DNA from: Smittia aterrima
Taxonomy: Eukaryota > Arthropoda > Insecta > Diptera > Chironomidae
Assembly: GCA_033063855.1 (NCBI GenBank)
Contig: CP093829.1
Span: 22,971,537 to 23,035,536 of the forward strand
DNA: 64,000 bases
Reading direction: 5' to 3'
Shown: one piece after another, positions 1 through 9,289 of the stretch
How the letters are laid out: the number at the start of each line of letters is the position of its first letter
How positions within the stretch are numbered: the first letter of the stretch is position 1
Made by a program: the position numbers and the translations under genes
The notes under the pieces: model-generated
The model's database searches: none
The model's input: only the letters and a program-made list of their open reading frames with translations
Told to the model about the DNA's origin: nothing

Positions 1-246
1 CTAAACGGGAAAACCTTGCGGGAGTCATCGCTCAATGACATCAGAGAAGAGATTTTGAAATTTTCGCGAGAAAGCTTCATCTGATGTCATGAGATCAAGC
101 TCGAATTCATCGAACAGTCAAACTAAATATTGAAGATTTCTGTTTACTCAAGCTATGATTTTGTAAACAATTTCTCTCCTTCTCGTTGCGAGAAATTTTC
201 TTTCTCCATAAAACGAAATCAAAAAAAAAGTTTATCTCTAACTCAC
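1..246 (-). other. Start of HMG-CoA reductase intron 1
   Basis: This is intron sequence after the GTGAGT donor at 246-241. The reading frame stays open through the donor as far as 107, so retaining the intron would add about 45 unrelated residues. A pair of inverted 10-mers (TGACATCAGA near 35 and TCTGATGTCA near 80) can form a small stem. Nothing else is seen. Confidence 0.7.
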
Positions 247-571
247 CCAAGATATATTTCGATCCGAGCTTTGTCAAGTTGCAGTACTGGTAATAAAAGT
301 AGAGCACAGCGGAGCACCGAACGATTGTCATAAGGATAACATCAGCTGCAATGTATTGAGCTTCGAATCCATCGCAGGAATCTCTCCAGCCATGACACAA
401 AGGTTTTACTGTTGGTCCGCTTGTCATCAGCGGATCGTTAGTTGTCTTGGAACTTCCTTTATCGACGCTGAACATGCAGGCAGTGAACGTTATCAACGCC
501 ACGATGACCTCCCATGGATGCGACGCACAAAACTCGCCATGAGCACGAAACAGTCGTCCCGTCTTCACCAT
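247..571 (-). CDS. Hmgcr: HMG-CoA reductase, first coding exon (partial gene)
   Basis: This exon encodes the N-terminus of 3-hydroxy-3-methylglutaryl-CoA reductase, the ER-membrane enzyme that makes mevalonate; in insects this feeds juvenile hormone, ubiquinone, dolichol and prenylation rather than sterols. About 109 residues are visible. The family hallmarks are GRLFRAHGEFCASHPWEVIV (residues 5-24), a first membrane helix (about 20-36), a linker with CHGW and CDG, then ADVILMTIVRC leading into the second helix and LGSKYILG at 102-109. The ATG at 571 opens the family-typical start. The exon ends at 247 in phase 1 before a GTGAGT donor; the next family residues (IAGLF) are not found in 1-246, so the remaining exons lie off the left edge. 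A pyrimidine-rich stretch ending in TAG just upstream of the ATG (acceptor near 594) suggests a separate 5' UTR exon to the right. Identity is near certain; the boundaries are inferred. Confidence 0.93.
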
Positions 572-1991
572 GATTATGATTCTTCTGTTTAATCTATTGA
601 AGAAGAAATAGAAAAGACAAGAATTAGTTTTTCACTCAAACACAATTTGATGATCATAAAAATCGTTAAGTTACATCACTCTTCACAATATCACAATCAA
701 TAGCGAATGCCGAAAAAGAAAAATCTTTGTAAACTAAACAAGCACGAACTCACAGTCAACAAATCTTTCGACGACGGCGGCGGAAATGATTCAATTATTA
801 TTAACTTTACAAGAGTTGAGCTCTGTTTCAACAATGAGCAGATATGCTTAGCAAAAATTTAAGATGTCTGATTCGCATGAGTCGGAATCGTCAACTGATC
901 AATCGAGACAGCCTGAGGCCAGCGAAGCACCGAAAAAAGGCCATCATCTTCCTTGCCCAACTCGTTTCTAGCCAAAACATGTGAAACTAATTTGGTTGCG
1001 GGAGATGTTTAATTTATTGCCGTATCTTTGGCTTTGCAGTTGAGCAGAGCTCGCGCGTTCTAAGGCTCTTCATCACAAGATGCAAGGCACGAGGTTCGAT
1101 TTTAGCCCCTGTCGAATTAAATTTCTCCACGCAAAAAAATCGTGATCGAAGTGCAAAATCCAGTTTCATCAAGAATCACGCGACAGAATAAAGCAACTTA
1201 GAAACACGTGTCGCAGCTTGGTATTGATCTTCTAACCAAAAATCGAGATTCAACGATCGAATGGCCTCATAAATATTCACGAGATTTGAATTCAAGAACG
1301 AAAATCTTCCTCGTATCGTTGTTACCAGTTCTTCAACTCATCGAAATTTATAGTCGGTCGGTGGATTTTGTAAGAATCTTTTGCCTAAAAAGACTTTTTT
1401 ATGACTGAGAATATTAAATCCTGCTATTGGGACTCGTTCTGCTTTCGAATGGTTCGGTCGTCTGTTAGACAAAGTGTCGTCTAACTCCAAACTTCAGAAC
1501 ACAGCCCAAATCTTTCACGTTTTCGGTCGCGAGAGAACGAAGAACACAGAAGCATATTTGCATATATAATTGACATCAACGCTCCTCAGTCGGGATCATC
1601 AAATGTTAATGCAAAATCTCTCGATGTCCCAGGTGTTTGCCGTTGAGAATCTTCATTTATCTCAACTTTATTAGATACTTGATTGAAATCGATAGTAAAA
1701 GTGTATGGAGCAGCTCATTTTAAACTTTCATGGACAACGACACATCGTCAAATGTTCCATCAATTAGCATAATCAAACAAGAGATAAATTGAGCAAACAC
1801 AGCAATCGATCGCTTAAATGTCCACCATGGAGACGAGCATTCATTCACAACTCGCGTCCGTGCTCGCATGAGTGTTTAAATGATCACCTCAAGGTATTAA
1901 AAAGCGCTAAAACTTTAAGAGAATCGTATTGGTAAGCTCCACCGATTGTTGACATCCTTGAAAAGTTCCCCAAAATGGAGAATAAAAGTGT

Positions 1992-2005
1992 GAGAGAGAG
2001 AGAGA
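1992..2005. repeat. GA microsatellite
   Basis: A run of seven GA dinucleotides lies upstream of the reductase exon. Such runs can bind GAGA factor in flies, but simple slippage explains them equally well. Confidence 0.8.
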
Positions 2006-3717
2006 AACCAGAAAGTCTTATGAAAGCCCCCGCTGTGCTTTTACCGATGCGTCGTCGACGTCCATCTGCAAAAACAAAAAAATGTCGACCAAATCGTCAC
2101 GAGTCGATGGGTTTAACGGTGTCTTTAGTCTTGGTTTAGTTAAATTATTTTTGGCGATCAACGTATTTGAGTCAATCGATAGACGACGACGAGGAAGTTT
2201 TCGGAATCGCGAACACATTTGCATACATCGATGTCATCACACACGAATCCCGCCATGAAGCTTCACTCCGATCACTTCATTCCGAGCGTGCCTCAACTCA
2301 CGGAGACACGGAGACAAAGTCTTCTTCTCAATGTTTGGTTTTCGCGCAAATATCTTTATGATCCGTTTGAACGGATGATGCTAAGTGACTTGGCCTCGAA
2401 ATCGATCATCGCTTCAACACTGATTTGTGTGTGCATGTGTCAATGTAATTTCATGCCGCCCAACATTTACATGTACTTTACTTCATTACGCGAGCCAACA
2501 TTGGAGTTGCGCAATCCTCAGTCGTTGATGTTCGTAGCATGATTTTCATTTCACTTTTCACTCTCTCCCTCTAAGCTTAATTCAATCAGCTGAGCGCTGA
2601 TTCAAACGTATTGTCGTCAAAGTGTCTGTCTTTGATCATTAGGTTATTAATCAATTGCTCAATCTTTATCAAAGTTAAGTCTAAGCGGCCGGTTCGGGGT
2701 TTAACAGTTGAGAAGAGAAGAAATTGTGTCACACGCAAGCGTCAGAGTTCCATTAAAACGAACCAACCGAAATTGCATAATTTGCTGTTGGCGATCTCGT
2801 GGAATTATTTATTATACTTTGGTCGAGAGACGATATGCTCGCACGAAAGCGCATCCAGTTCACAGCAACAACTTCTTTTTTCTTCAATTTTTTGGAATGG
2901 TGCGAATAATATTTCTGTTTACAACGAAAACTCTTTTCTCTTTTCTCTCACCACGACCAGTGCAATGACAAAAGGAAAATTTCACTTATTTATGCGTAGC
3001 CATTGTTGGGAATCGTTTTACAACGGAAGAAATTTCTTTTTTTTCGTGTTGTCTTCAACTAAGAGATGAGATGAGACGAAGACGACCAAGGTGATGATGG
3101 ATTTTAAATCCGGTACAGTCTTGAAGTGACGAAATGAGGGTGGGACAGTTTGCTTAATAAAATTAAACAAATAACTTCACTTTGAACTTATTCCAAGTCT
3201 TCATGAACCGCGGCAGTTGAACTTCAAATTCGCGTTGCGAGTCCTTCACTCAACAATCAACTTTACAGAAATAAAAAAAAGCGACAGCGATATTAAAATT
3301 GTTTCAAGATTAATGCCAAGACTTCAATAAGCAGTCTAAGCATTAATTACTTGCAATATTTCATTGTCAAACATAATTGGGATCGAAGTGAACGAGTTGC
3401 ACAAAAACAGACTCAACGTAGAGGGATTTCGATTCTCCGCGACGAGAAATCTTGACAAACTCGCCTGCGTAATGTGGTTGCTTGCACAAACGCAAGCAAA
3501 GCAGCGACGACAACAGCAGTAGCAGCATATGGCCGCTAGTAGAGCAAGACGTAGTGAGAGAAGAAAAAAAAATCGTTTGAGATGAGGTCAAGGAAAATTG
3601 ATTTAGTCCGAGCCCATCTCGAGCTCCACGATGAGAAAATGTTGAAGCTGACAAAGAGATTAACATAAAGCAGAGGCAAAGGCAAGAAAAAGAAAATCGT
3701 AAACTGAAACTGTTTAC

Positions 3718-3920
3718 CTACATTTAAATTCACCACAAGACTCAACGACGGCGCAACTCTCTCTTTTCCAATTCCACGAGCTTGCTCGGCTGTCGCTGAG
3801 TTTCTTGCTGAAAAATGCCATCGGAATCAGACTCTGAATACAAATTCTAAGCAACTTCGAACGACTTGCCGCGCATACTAGTTTTTCCTCTCTCAAACTG
3901 CAATTCGCAATAATTTCCAT
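3718..3920 (-). other. Possible 5' UTR exon of HMG-CoA reductase
   Basis: On the minus strand this stretch ends at 3718 with AG followed by GTAAAC, a plausible splice donor, and its upstream side near 3900 has GCAGTTTGAG, an initiator-like sequence. It is open as a 68-codon frame read from 3920, but the protein resembles nothing. It would splice over about 3.1 kb to the acceptor near 594. This is inference from splice-site look and strand only; other donors in the region are possible. Confidence 0.2.
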
Positions 3921-5188
3921 TAAGCAACAACAACTTAACTAATATGTTGTTCGAGGGCTTCAAAATAGTTTTTCGCGTTTATGTCAACATCCAAAATCAA
4001 TTCCTTGATCCACAAGAAATCCTGAGCGACCACCAGAGGTTGAGAGAGAATTCGTGAAATTCCGCAATCACAAAAAATTGTTATCAGAGCAGAATTACGC
4101 AAAAGAAATATTAGGAAAGATGAAACGTCAGAAAGTGGGAACTTGCGATTCGTCTATAAGCGCAATTACCCTACTTCGTAATCATCCGAGAGAAAGTTTT
4201 TCGTGAAAATAAAAGGCGAAATTACGAAATTAAGCCACAACCGGTCAGCGTTTGGTAAATTCTTTTATGAGTCATGCAACAGCATTACCTTTGATTTCGA
4301 TGGAAACTCTTCTTTTTACAGCGCGAATGCTCGAAAGCCACTGATAAGGAAATTGGAACTAAAACTCCTGCGGTTTGACTTGAAAAGTTTTCACGATATT
4401 TTTTCTTATTTTTTTTTTAAAATCGATTGTGACACTTAAATATGTTTGATTCTCTTCACTCTAGATCCATCTCAACACTTAATGAATTGCATTGAACGAG
4501 CACTGAATTTAACAAATAACCAACCTTCTGCATTGGCTTTAAAAATATAAATGAATGTGAAAAATATTTTCTCTGGCTCGACATGACTTGAGCAGTACTA
4601 GAGGAAATTATTTTGAATCTTGGAGTTCGTTGGTGTTTCCTAGACTTTTAAAAACATTATTTATGAATTAAACCTTAATTGAACTTGGTGCGATAAAAGT
4701 TATCTTGAGAAAACAGTGATTCCATTGCAAACAATGCGCATTTTGCCTAAAAAACATTTCTTTGTGTTAAGAATTTAATTTAAATTAAAGGAAATTGAAT
4801 TAAATTACATAAAGAAGCTTTAGCTTTTACAGTTGCTTTCATGTTACAGTTTAAACTTAATTACGGAATCTTTTCTTCCGATCATCGCGAGTCATATGAT
4901 CGCTACAAGTTTAAAATGAGTGACGACCCATAAAATAATTTTATGTACTTGCTACTTGATACGTATTTGGCACACTTCCCGTATTCCACTCCAACAGAGA
5001 GGAACCAATTTAAACTTGAAGACTTCAAGTGGAAGACAAAAACATTTAAAGCACCAGCGATTCCAAAGCTTTTTCTAGATACAAAAGAACTGAGTAATTC
5101 TCTTTTGAAAAATCCCTAATCAATTGGAACGCTTCTTATCTTTAATTGATATGATAACACGTTTCGCCAAACAACTTCATTCTACATA

Positions 5189-5194
5189 TCAGTT
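5189..5194 (+). promoter_or_regulatory. Initiator-like TCAGTT upstream of the small membrane-protein gene
   Basis: TCAGTT matches the arthropod initiator core and sits 65 bp upstream of the ATG at 5255. No TATA box is seen about 30 bp upstream and no downstream promoter element at the expected spacing, so support is modest. Confidence 0.35.
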
Positions 5195-5254
5195 AGTCTT
5201 TGAACAAGCTTCTTATGCTGAACACGACAAACTTTTTCTCGAGTACTTTGGAAA

Positions 5255-5819
5255 ATGGAATTACAATTACAATTACAGATTTATTTGATTATTGGTGTAG
5301 GAGGGATTTTAATCGCCGCTCTGCTCTTGTCAAACTCGTTATTGATTTACTATGTAGTGAAACTTTATCGAAAGCTTTCTTCTCAATCAAGTGGAAGGTG
5401 AGTTTATGAACTTAAACTTGTAATCAGAAATACCAATCGAATGATTAATAGGAGTTCCCCATTTCCAATAAATGAAACAAATGTCTACAACAATCCAGCG
5501 ATAAACGTAGACGACGAGCTGAATAGAAGATTCACTCAGTACACGCCAGAGCCGACATTGCACATTCAAACGATGAAGATCGAGACGAACAAAGACACAC
5601 TTAAATCGCAAAAGTAATTTTATTTTCTCATTACCAGGAAGGGAACGCGATTATTACTGTGATTAATCATTGTCTTATTATTTCCCTTATCTAAGAGTCA
5701 CTGAAGACGTAACAGAGGAATTTAGATTTCGTCACACTGACCGGGGAATCCGGACAGACGACAATTTCGAAAGTGCACATGAAGGACGAACATATTTCAC
5801 AGAACGTGAATATAATTAA
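5255..5819 (+). CDS. Small single-pass membrane protein, three exons, family not recognised
   Basis: The exons join as 5255-5397, 5452-5613 and 5696-5819, with introns of 54 and 82 bp and GTGAGT and GTAATT donors; all junctions keep frame and give 142 residues. The N-terminus has a short glutamine/leucine lead, then a long hydrophobic helix (about residues 8-35, YLIIGVGG...LLIYYVV) followed by basic KLYRK. This fits a membrane anchor with a short outer end and a cytoplasmic tail. The tail has NVYNNPA and YTPEPT, both tyrosine-containing and possible phosphorylation or adaptor sites, and is charged to its end. At the third exon a tandem acceptor (AAGAG) occurs; only the upstream AG keeps the frame, the other gives an immediate stop. 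A polyadenylation signal lies 41 bp past the stop. I do not recognise the family; a receptor-accessory or junction protein is possible but unproven. Confidence 0.72.
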
Positions 5820-5859
5820 AAATATTTTCTAGTGTGACGACTTTAGCAAAAATTCTAAA

Positions 5860-5865
5860 AATAAA
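5860..5865 (+). terminator. AATAAA polyadenylation signal of the small membrane-protein gene
   Basis: This is a canonical AATAAA 41 bp after the TAA stop of the plus-strand gene ending at 5819; another lies near 5890. Confidence 0.6.
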
Positions 5866-6364
5866 ATTTACCGGTTGACATGAATTTAAAATAAAATCTA
5901 GCTTAACGTTTAAAAAATTATCTAAACGATCTCTTGTTTTTAATTAACTTAAATTATTGTTAATTGTTCAATTAGAGAAATAGCCAAATAAGAATTAGAA
6001 TCTTTATGCAAATTACTTCTTCCGAGAAGAAAGTTAGAGAGTGACAACCTTCTTATGGAAATTCTTGAAAGTTATGTTGGATTCCGGTATATTCTTGAAG
6101 TTCTTATTAGAAGGCCTAATGCGATTCTTCTTTATTTAAGTTTTCAACATCTTTCGTGTGAAAAATTTATCTTTCCCAGGTCGAACGTTACAAGGGTTTC
6201 CAGAGATAATTTGATCATTCACAATAAGTTGATTTAAAATAAATTATTCTCATAACAAAGTTTGCCGGCTCGGCTCTTATCAACAAGGTCTAAGAAATCA
6301 TCGTTGAACTTGAAAATATTTAAACCAAACGTTTTCTTAGCAATGTCAATGAAAGTTTAAATAT

Positions 6365-6370
6365 TTTATT
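6365..6370 (-). terminator. AATAAA polyadenylation signal of the C2H2 zinc-finger gene
   Basis: TTTATT on the plus strand reads AATAAA on the minus strand, about 22 bp past the TGA stop at 6392-6394. This would give a very short 3' UTR. Confidence 0.5.
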
Positions 6371-6391
6371 TCCTATTTTAAGTTTTTTGTA

Positions 6392-9082
6392 TCACAGATT
6401 TTTTTCATGATCTTCTTTAACGAGCATCTTGTTAGGCTTAAGACGAAACTCGTCGTGCTTGGCGACATGACCATCAAACTTTCCTTTGCTGATCGTCGTG
6501 AACTTGCAAATCGTGCACTTAAACAAAAGACTTTCGGCCAGCTCCGGATGTTGTTTCTCGAGGTGTTTTCGATAAGTGTTACTTTGGATTGAGGTGTAGT
6601 CACAGGTTGGGCATTTGTATTGATGAATATTAGAATGTTGTGACTTGTGACGTCGAAATGAGTTATGGTCGTTTGTTGAATAGTCGCAGCGATCACATTT
6701 GAATTTCTTTGGATCATTTTTGTGTTCCATCGAATGAATGTAAAGACCAGAATCGCTGGAGAATCCTTTGCCACAATCGCCGCATTGAAATCTTTTCGAA
6801 AGATTCTCGTCGTTCGATGGCTTTTCTGGAGCGACTTTGACCTTCACTTTTTCAGTCTCAACTTTTTCCTTCTTCTTCTTTTTATGTATCACGAAATGAT
6901 TTTTGAGTTGCTTCGAGTTCTTGAATCGTTTCTCGCAATTTAGAAAACTGCATTTGAAATTTTTCTCATCAGAATGAATTTTTTCGTGGAAGTTTTTAAG
7001 TCGCGAGAGGATTGGAGTTTTAAAGTCACACAAGTTGCAAGCATAGAGATCCATATCAACTTTATGCGTTCGCCAGAGATGAGTGTGAAGGGTCATAAAG
7101 TTTTTAAATTCATTCGACAAACACTCAGGGCAGATGATGAGTCCATCAGTTCCATGACATTTCTTGTGATATTTCAGTAATTGACCGTTTGTGAAGTGTT
7201 GATTGCAATCGGCGTGCGAGCATTTGAAAATTACTTGAATGTTGCCATGAGGAACTTTCGTTGCATCGGATCTTTGTGACTTCATTGAATCGCAATCTCT
7301 TCGTCGCTTCACTCGAATTATTTTAATAATCTTTACTTTTTTCTTTTCCGGTTCCTTCTCAGCTTCAGTAAAGTCAATCGGAATTCTAACCATCGGTTGC
7401 TCTTCATTATCTTTGACCTCTTCTGATTGCTCGGTCGTTAATTCAAGTTTTTGCAAAACAGTTTTCTCATTAGGCGTTTCATTTCGCTCTGGAGGTTCTA
7501 TTGGTTGTGGATTAATTACAGAAGTTGAACAATTGTTCTCTAATTGATCTAGACTCGTAATCTCTGGATCCATTTGTTGAATCGGTATATCATCGAGTCG
7601 AATTTCTGAAGAATTGTTAAACGCTGCGTAAACGTCAGTGTCGTCCAGAATTATAACGTCATCGTTGCCACCACAAACCGAAACATTTGAGCTGCCTGGA
7701 AGTGTATCTGGAGTCATGCTTGTGTCTCTGTAGCTCAGAAGGCTTTCGTCGGCTTGTTGAGGTCTCATATGGATCACAAGATTTTGTGCTTGACCGAAAA
7801 TCATTGAAGTTGGAGGATTCATCAAAGGCGGTTGCATTAAAATCGGCTCAATCAATGTGCTCATGTTCTTAATTGAGATTTTGCAACGAGGCTGAGGATG
7901 CATTGCTTCGATTGGAGTTGATGCTTGAGTTGGTCTTGTGTCTGTTCCTAAATTTTCATCATAAGTCCGAACGTAAATTGGATAATTGTTTGGTAGAAAT
8001 ATGTTATCATTTGAGGCTGGATAAAATTGCTCTTCGACATTAAGTTGCTGAGGATTGGTCAACGTTTCAATATTTCGAATGAAAATCTTGCTTGGCGGAG
8101 CTTCAGATGACACTTCAGGAGCCACGATAACGCAATCGGGAGTCGATGCTTCTGAAGGTTGTTGTGTAATTTCTGTTGTCATTACTTGACTCGTTAAACT
8201 CTCATGACTACGAACGTAGATTTTGCTTGTGAGAATTTCATTGTTATCGCTAACTTCCTCGTCCGCATCTGCGGGAACTTCATCATCGCATAAGTTTCTT
8301 CTGACAAATATTTTCCCTGATTGAGGCTCCGCAGGAATAACTTCTGTTGCTGGTGTGACAATCTCAACTTCAGGAACTGGCTCTGGCGTTGGAAGAGACT
8401 CGAAATTGTTCAAGTTCGCTGATTCATCAAAGTCCATTTGATCGAAATCGTCTTCAAAAATCTGATCATCGAGGAAATCATCGAAAATATCGTCTTCAGT
8501 CGTCGTGAGATCCAGTGAGTCAAAGATATTCGGAATCGCGATATCATTGTGGAGTAAGTCTGGCTTTCTCAGTAAAGTGACGTCTTTGATGAAAATTTTA
8601 CTCTTCGGTTGCTGGTTGAGTTCTGCAGGATCTGACTTCTTAAGCATTTGATCAGCTTTCTCAACAAAATCAACAATGTGGATCTTCTGTGATGGCTTTT
8701 CCCCGATCGAATTACAGAAGAAGAATTCAACTTCATCGTTTCTCACTTGATGATCATGAAGAAGATGCGACGTAAGAGATTCATTCGTCGTGAATTTGTT
8801 TGTACATCCCGGGCAGCTGAACTTCGGTTTCGGTTCACAAATGTGATCATCCAAAGTGCTTTGGAAGAAGCTGAGCAGTTCGCAACTCTTGCATTTTAAA
8901 CATTTCAATTGTTGTTGAGCTATTTGATTTGTTTGCGATGATTCGAACTTCACTTCTTCTTTTTTCGTATTAATCTACAAGAAACTTTAAGTTAACAGCG
9001 ATTCAAATGAAAACCTTTAGTAGGACTTTACCTGCTGCATATTATTAGAATTGTTCTTCCCATTTTGACTAAGAAAATCCAT
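6392..9082 (-). CDS. C2H2 zinc-finger transcription factor, acidic linker, ten fingers
   Basis: The exons are 9082-9032 (17 codons from ATG, ending MQQ) and 8974-6392, joined over a 57-bp intron with GTAAAG donor and TTGTAG acceptor in phase 0. This gives 877 residues and replaces a GTG-only start within exon 2. Two atypical Cys-rich/C2H2 units lie near residues 40-93. A long acidic, glutamine-rich, probably disordered linker follows (about 95-595). It carries at least six copies of a short motif like KIFIRNxxTL (near 143, 238, 268, 313, 349, 382). Eight C-terminal C2H2 fingers (about 600-858) follow, split by a lysine-rich stretch after the fourth. A nuclear, DNA-binding regulator is the natural reading; the target is unknown. 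It shares a divergent promoter with the phosphatase gene. I cannot assign an orthologue. Confidence 0.9.
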
Positions 9083-9289
9083 CAGAATCGTTCATCGAAC
9101 TTCCATTGAATTTTTTAATTTTTGTAAACAAAAACTAAATAGTTTCACGCCCCTTCGAAATTTTTAACGCCATCTAGTGGCTGGCTAACACAAAATTAGT
9201 CTTTTTTTAAAAATTCATTCATTTCAGCATTTTTCATAAATTAATCGTGTTTTCAAAGCAACTTCTGCCCGCATTTACTATGGAACGCG
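9083..9289. promoter_or_regulatory. Divergent promoter of the zinc-finger and PTPN4-type genes
   Basis: Only 207 bp separate the two start codons, which point away from each other, so both promoters must lie here or in untranslated leader within it. It is AT-rich with a CTCF-like core at 9168-9180. A short upstream ATG at 9280 opens a five-codon frame (MERDV, then stop) overlapping the phosphatase ATG at 9290; it could lower phosphatase translation if included in the mRNA. Confidence 0.7.
9168..9180 (-). promoter_or_regulatory. CTCF-like motif
   Basis: Minus strand reads CCACTAGATGGCG, which fits the CTCF core consensus CCASYAGRKGGCR at every position. It sits between two divergent genes, a usual place for insulator-type sites in insects. 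Binding is inferred, not shown. Confidence 0.4.

Larger units (their letters stand above)
572..5188. other. Gene-poor stretch upstream of HMG-CoA reductase
   Basis: No convincing coding exon is visible on either strand across about 4.6 kb. The open frames here (for example 2219-2542 and 2611-3069 on the plus strand) lack ATG-led, family-like protein and look like chance. The region should contain the reductase promoter and 5' leader on the minus strand; one possible leader exon is noted separately at 3718-3920. A GA dinucleotide run occurs at 1992-2005. AT-rich tracts and oligo-A/T runs are frequent. Confidence 0.6.
5820..6391. other. Convergent intergenic region between the membrane-protein and zinc-finger genes
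   Basis: It holds the 3' ends of two convergent genes. Plus-strand AATAAA signals occur near 5860 and 5890 and a minus-strand one at 6365-6370. A 60-codon ATG-led frame at 6055-6237 (plus) has no recognisable features and is treated as chance. Confidence 0.5.

Noticed and set aside
2219..2542. 107-codon open frame, plus strand
   Set aside because: Non-ATG start, no recognisable family, and no promoter or polyadenylation context.
2611..3069. 152-codon open frame, plus strand
   Set aside because: It does not begin with ATG, is rich in low-complexity Ser/Phe runs and has no domain or splice support; read as chance.
6407..7872. Plus-strand frames inside the zinc-finger gene
   Set aside because: Antisense shadows of the minus-strand coding sequence.
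8953..8953. GTG as the start of the zinc-finger protein
   Set aside because: The frame continues upstream to a TTGTAG acceptor and joins a 17-codon ATG-led exon at 9082-9032.
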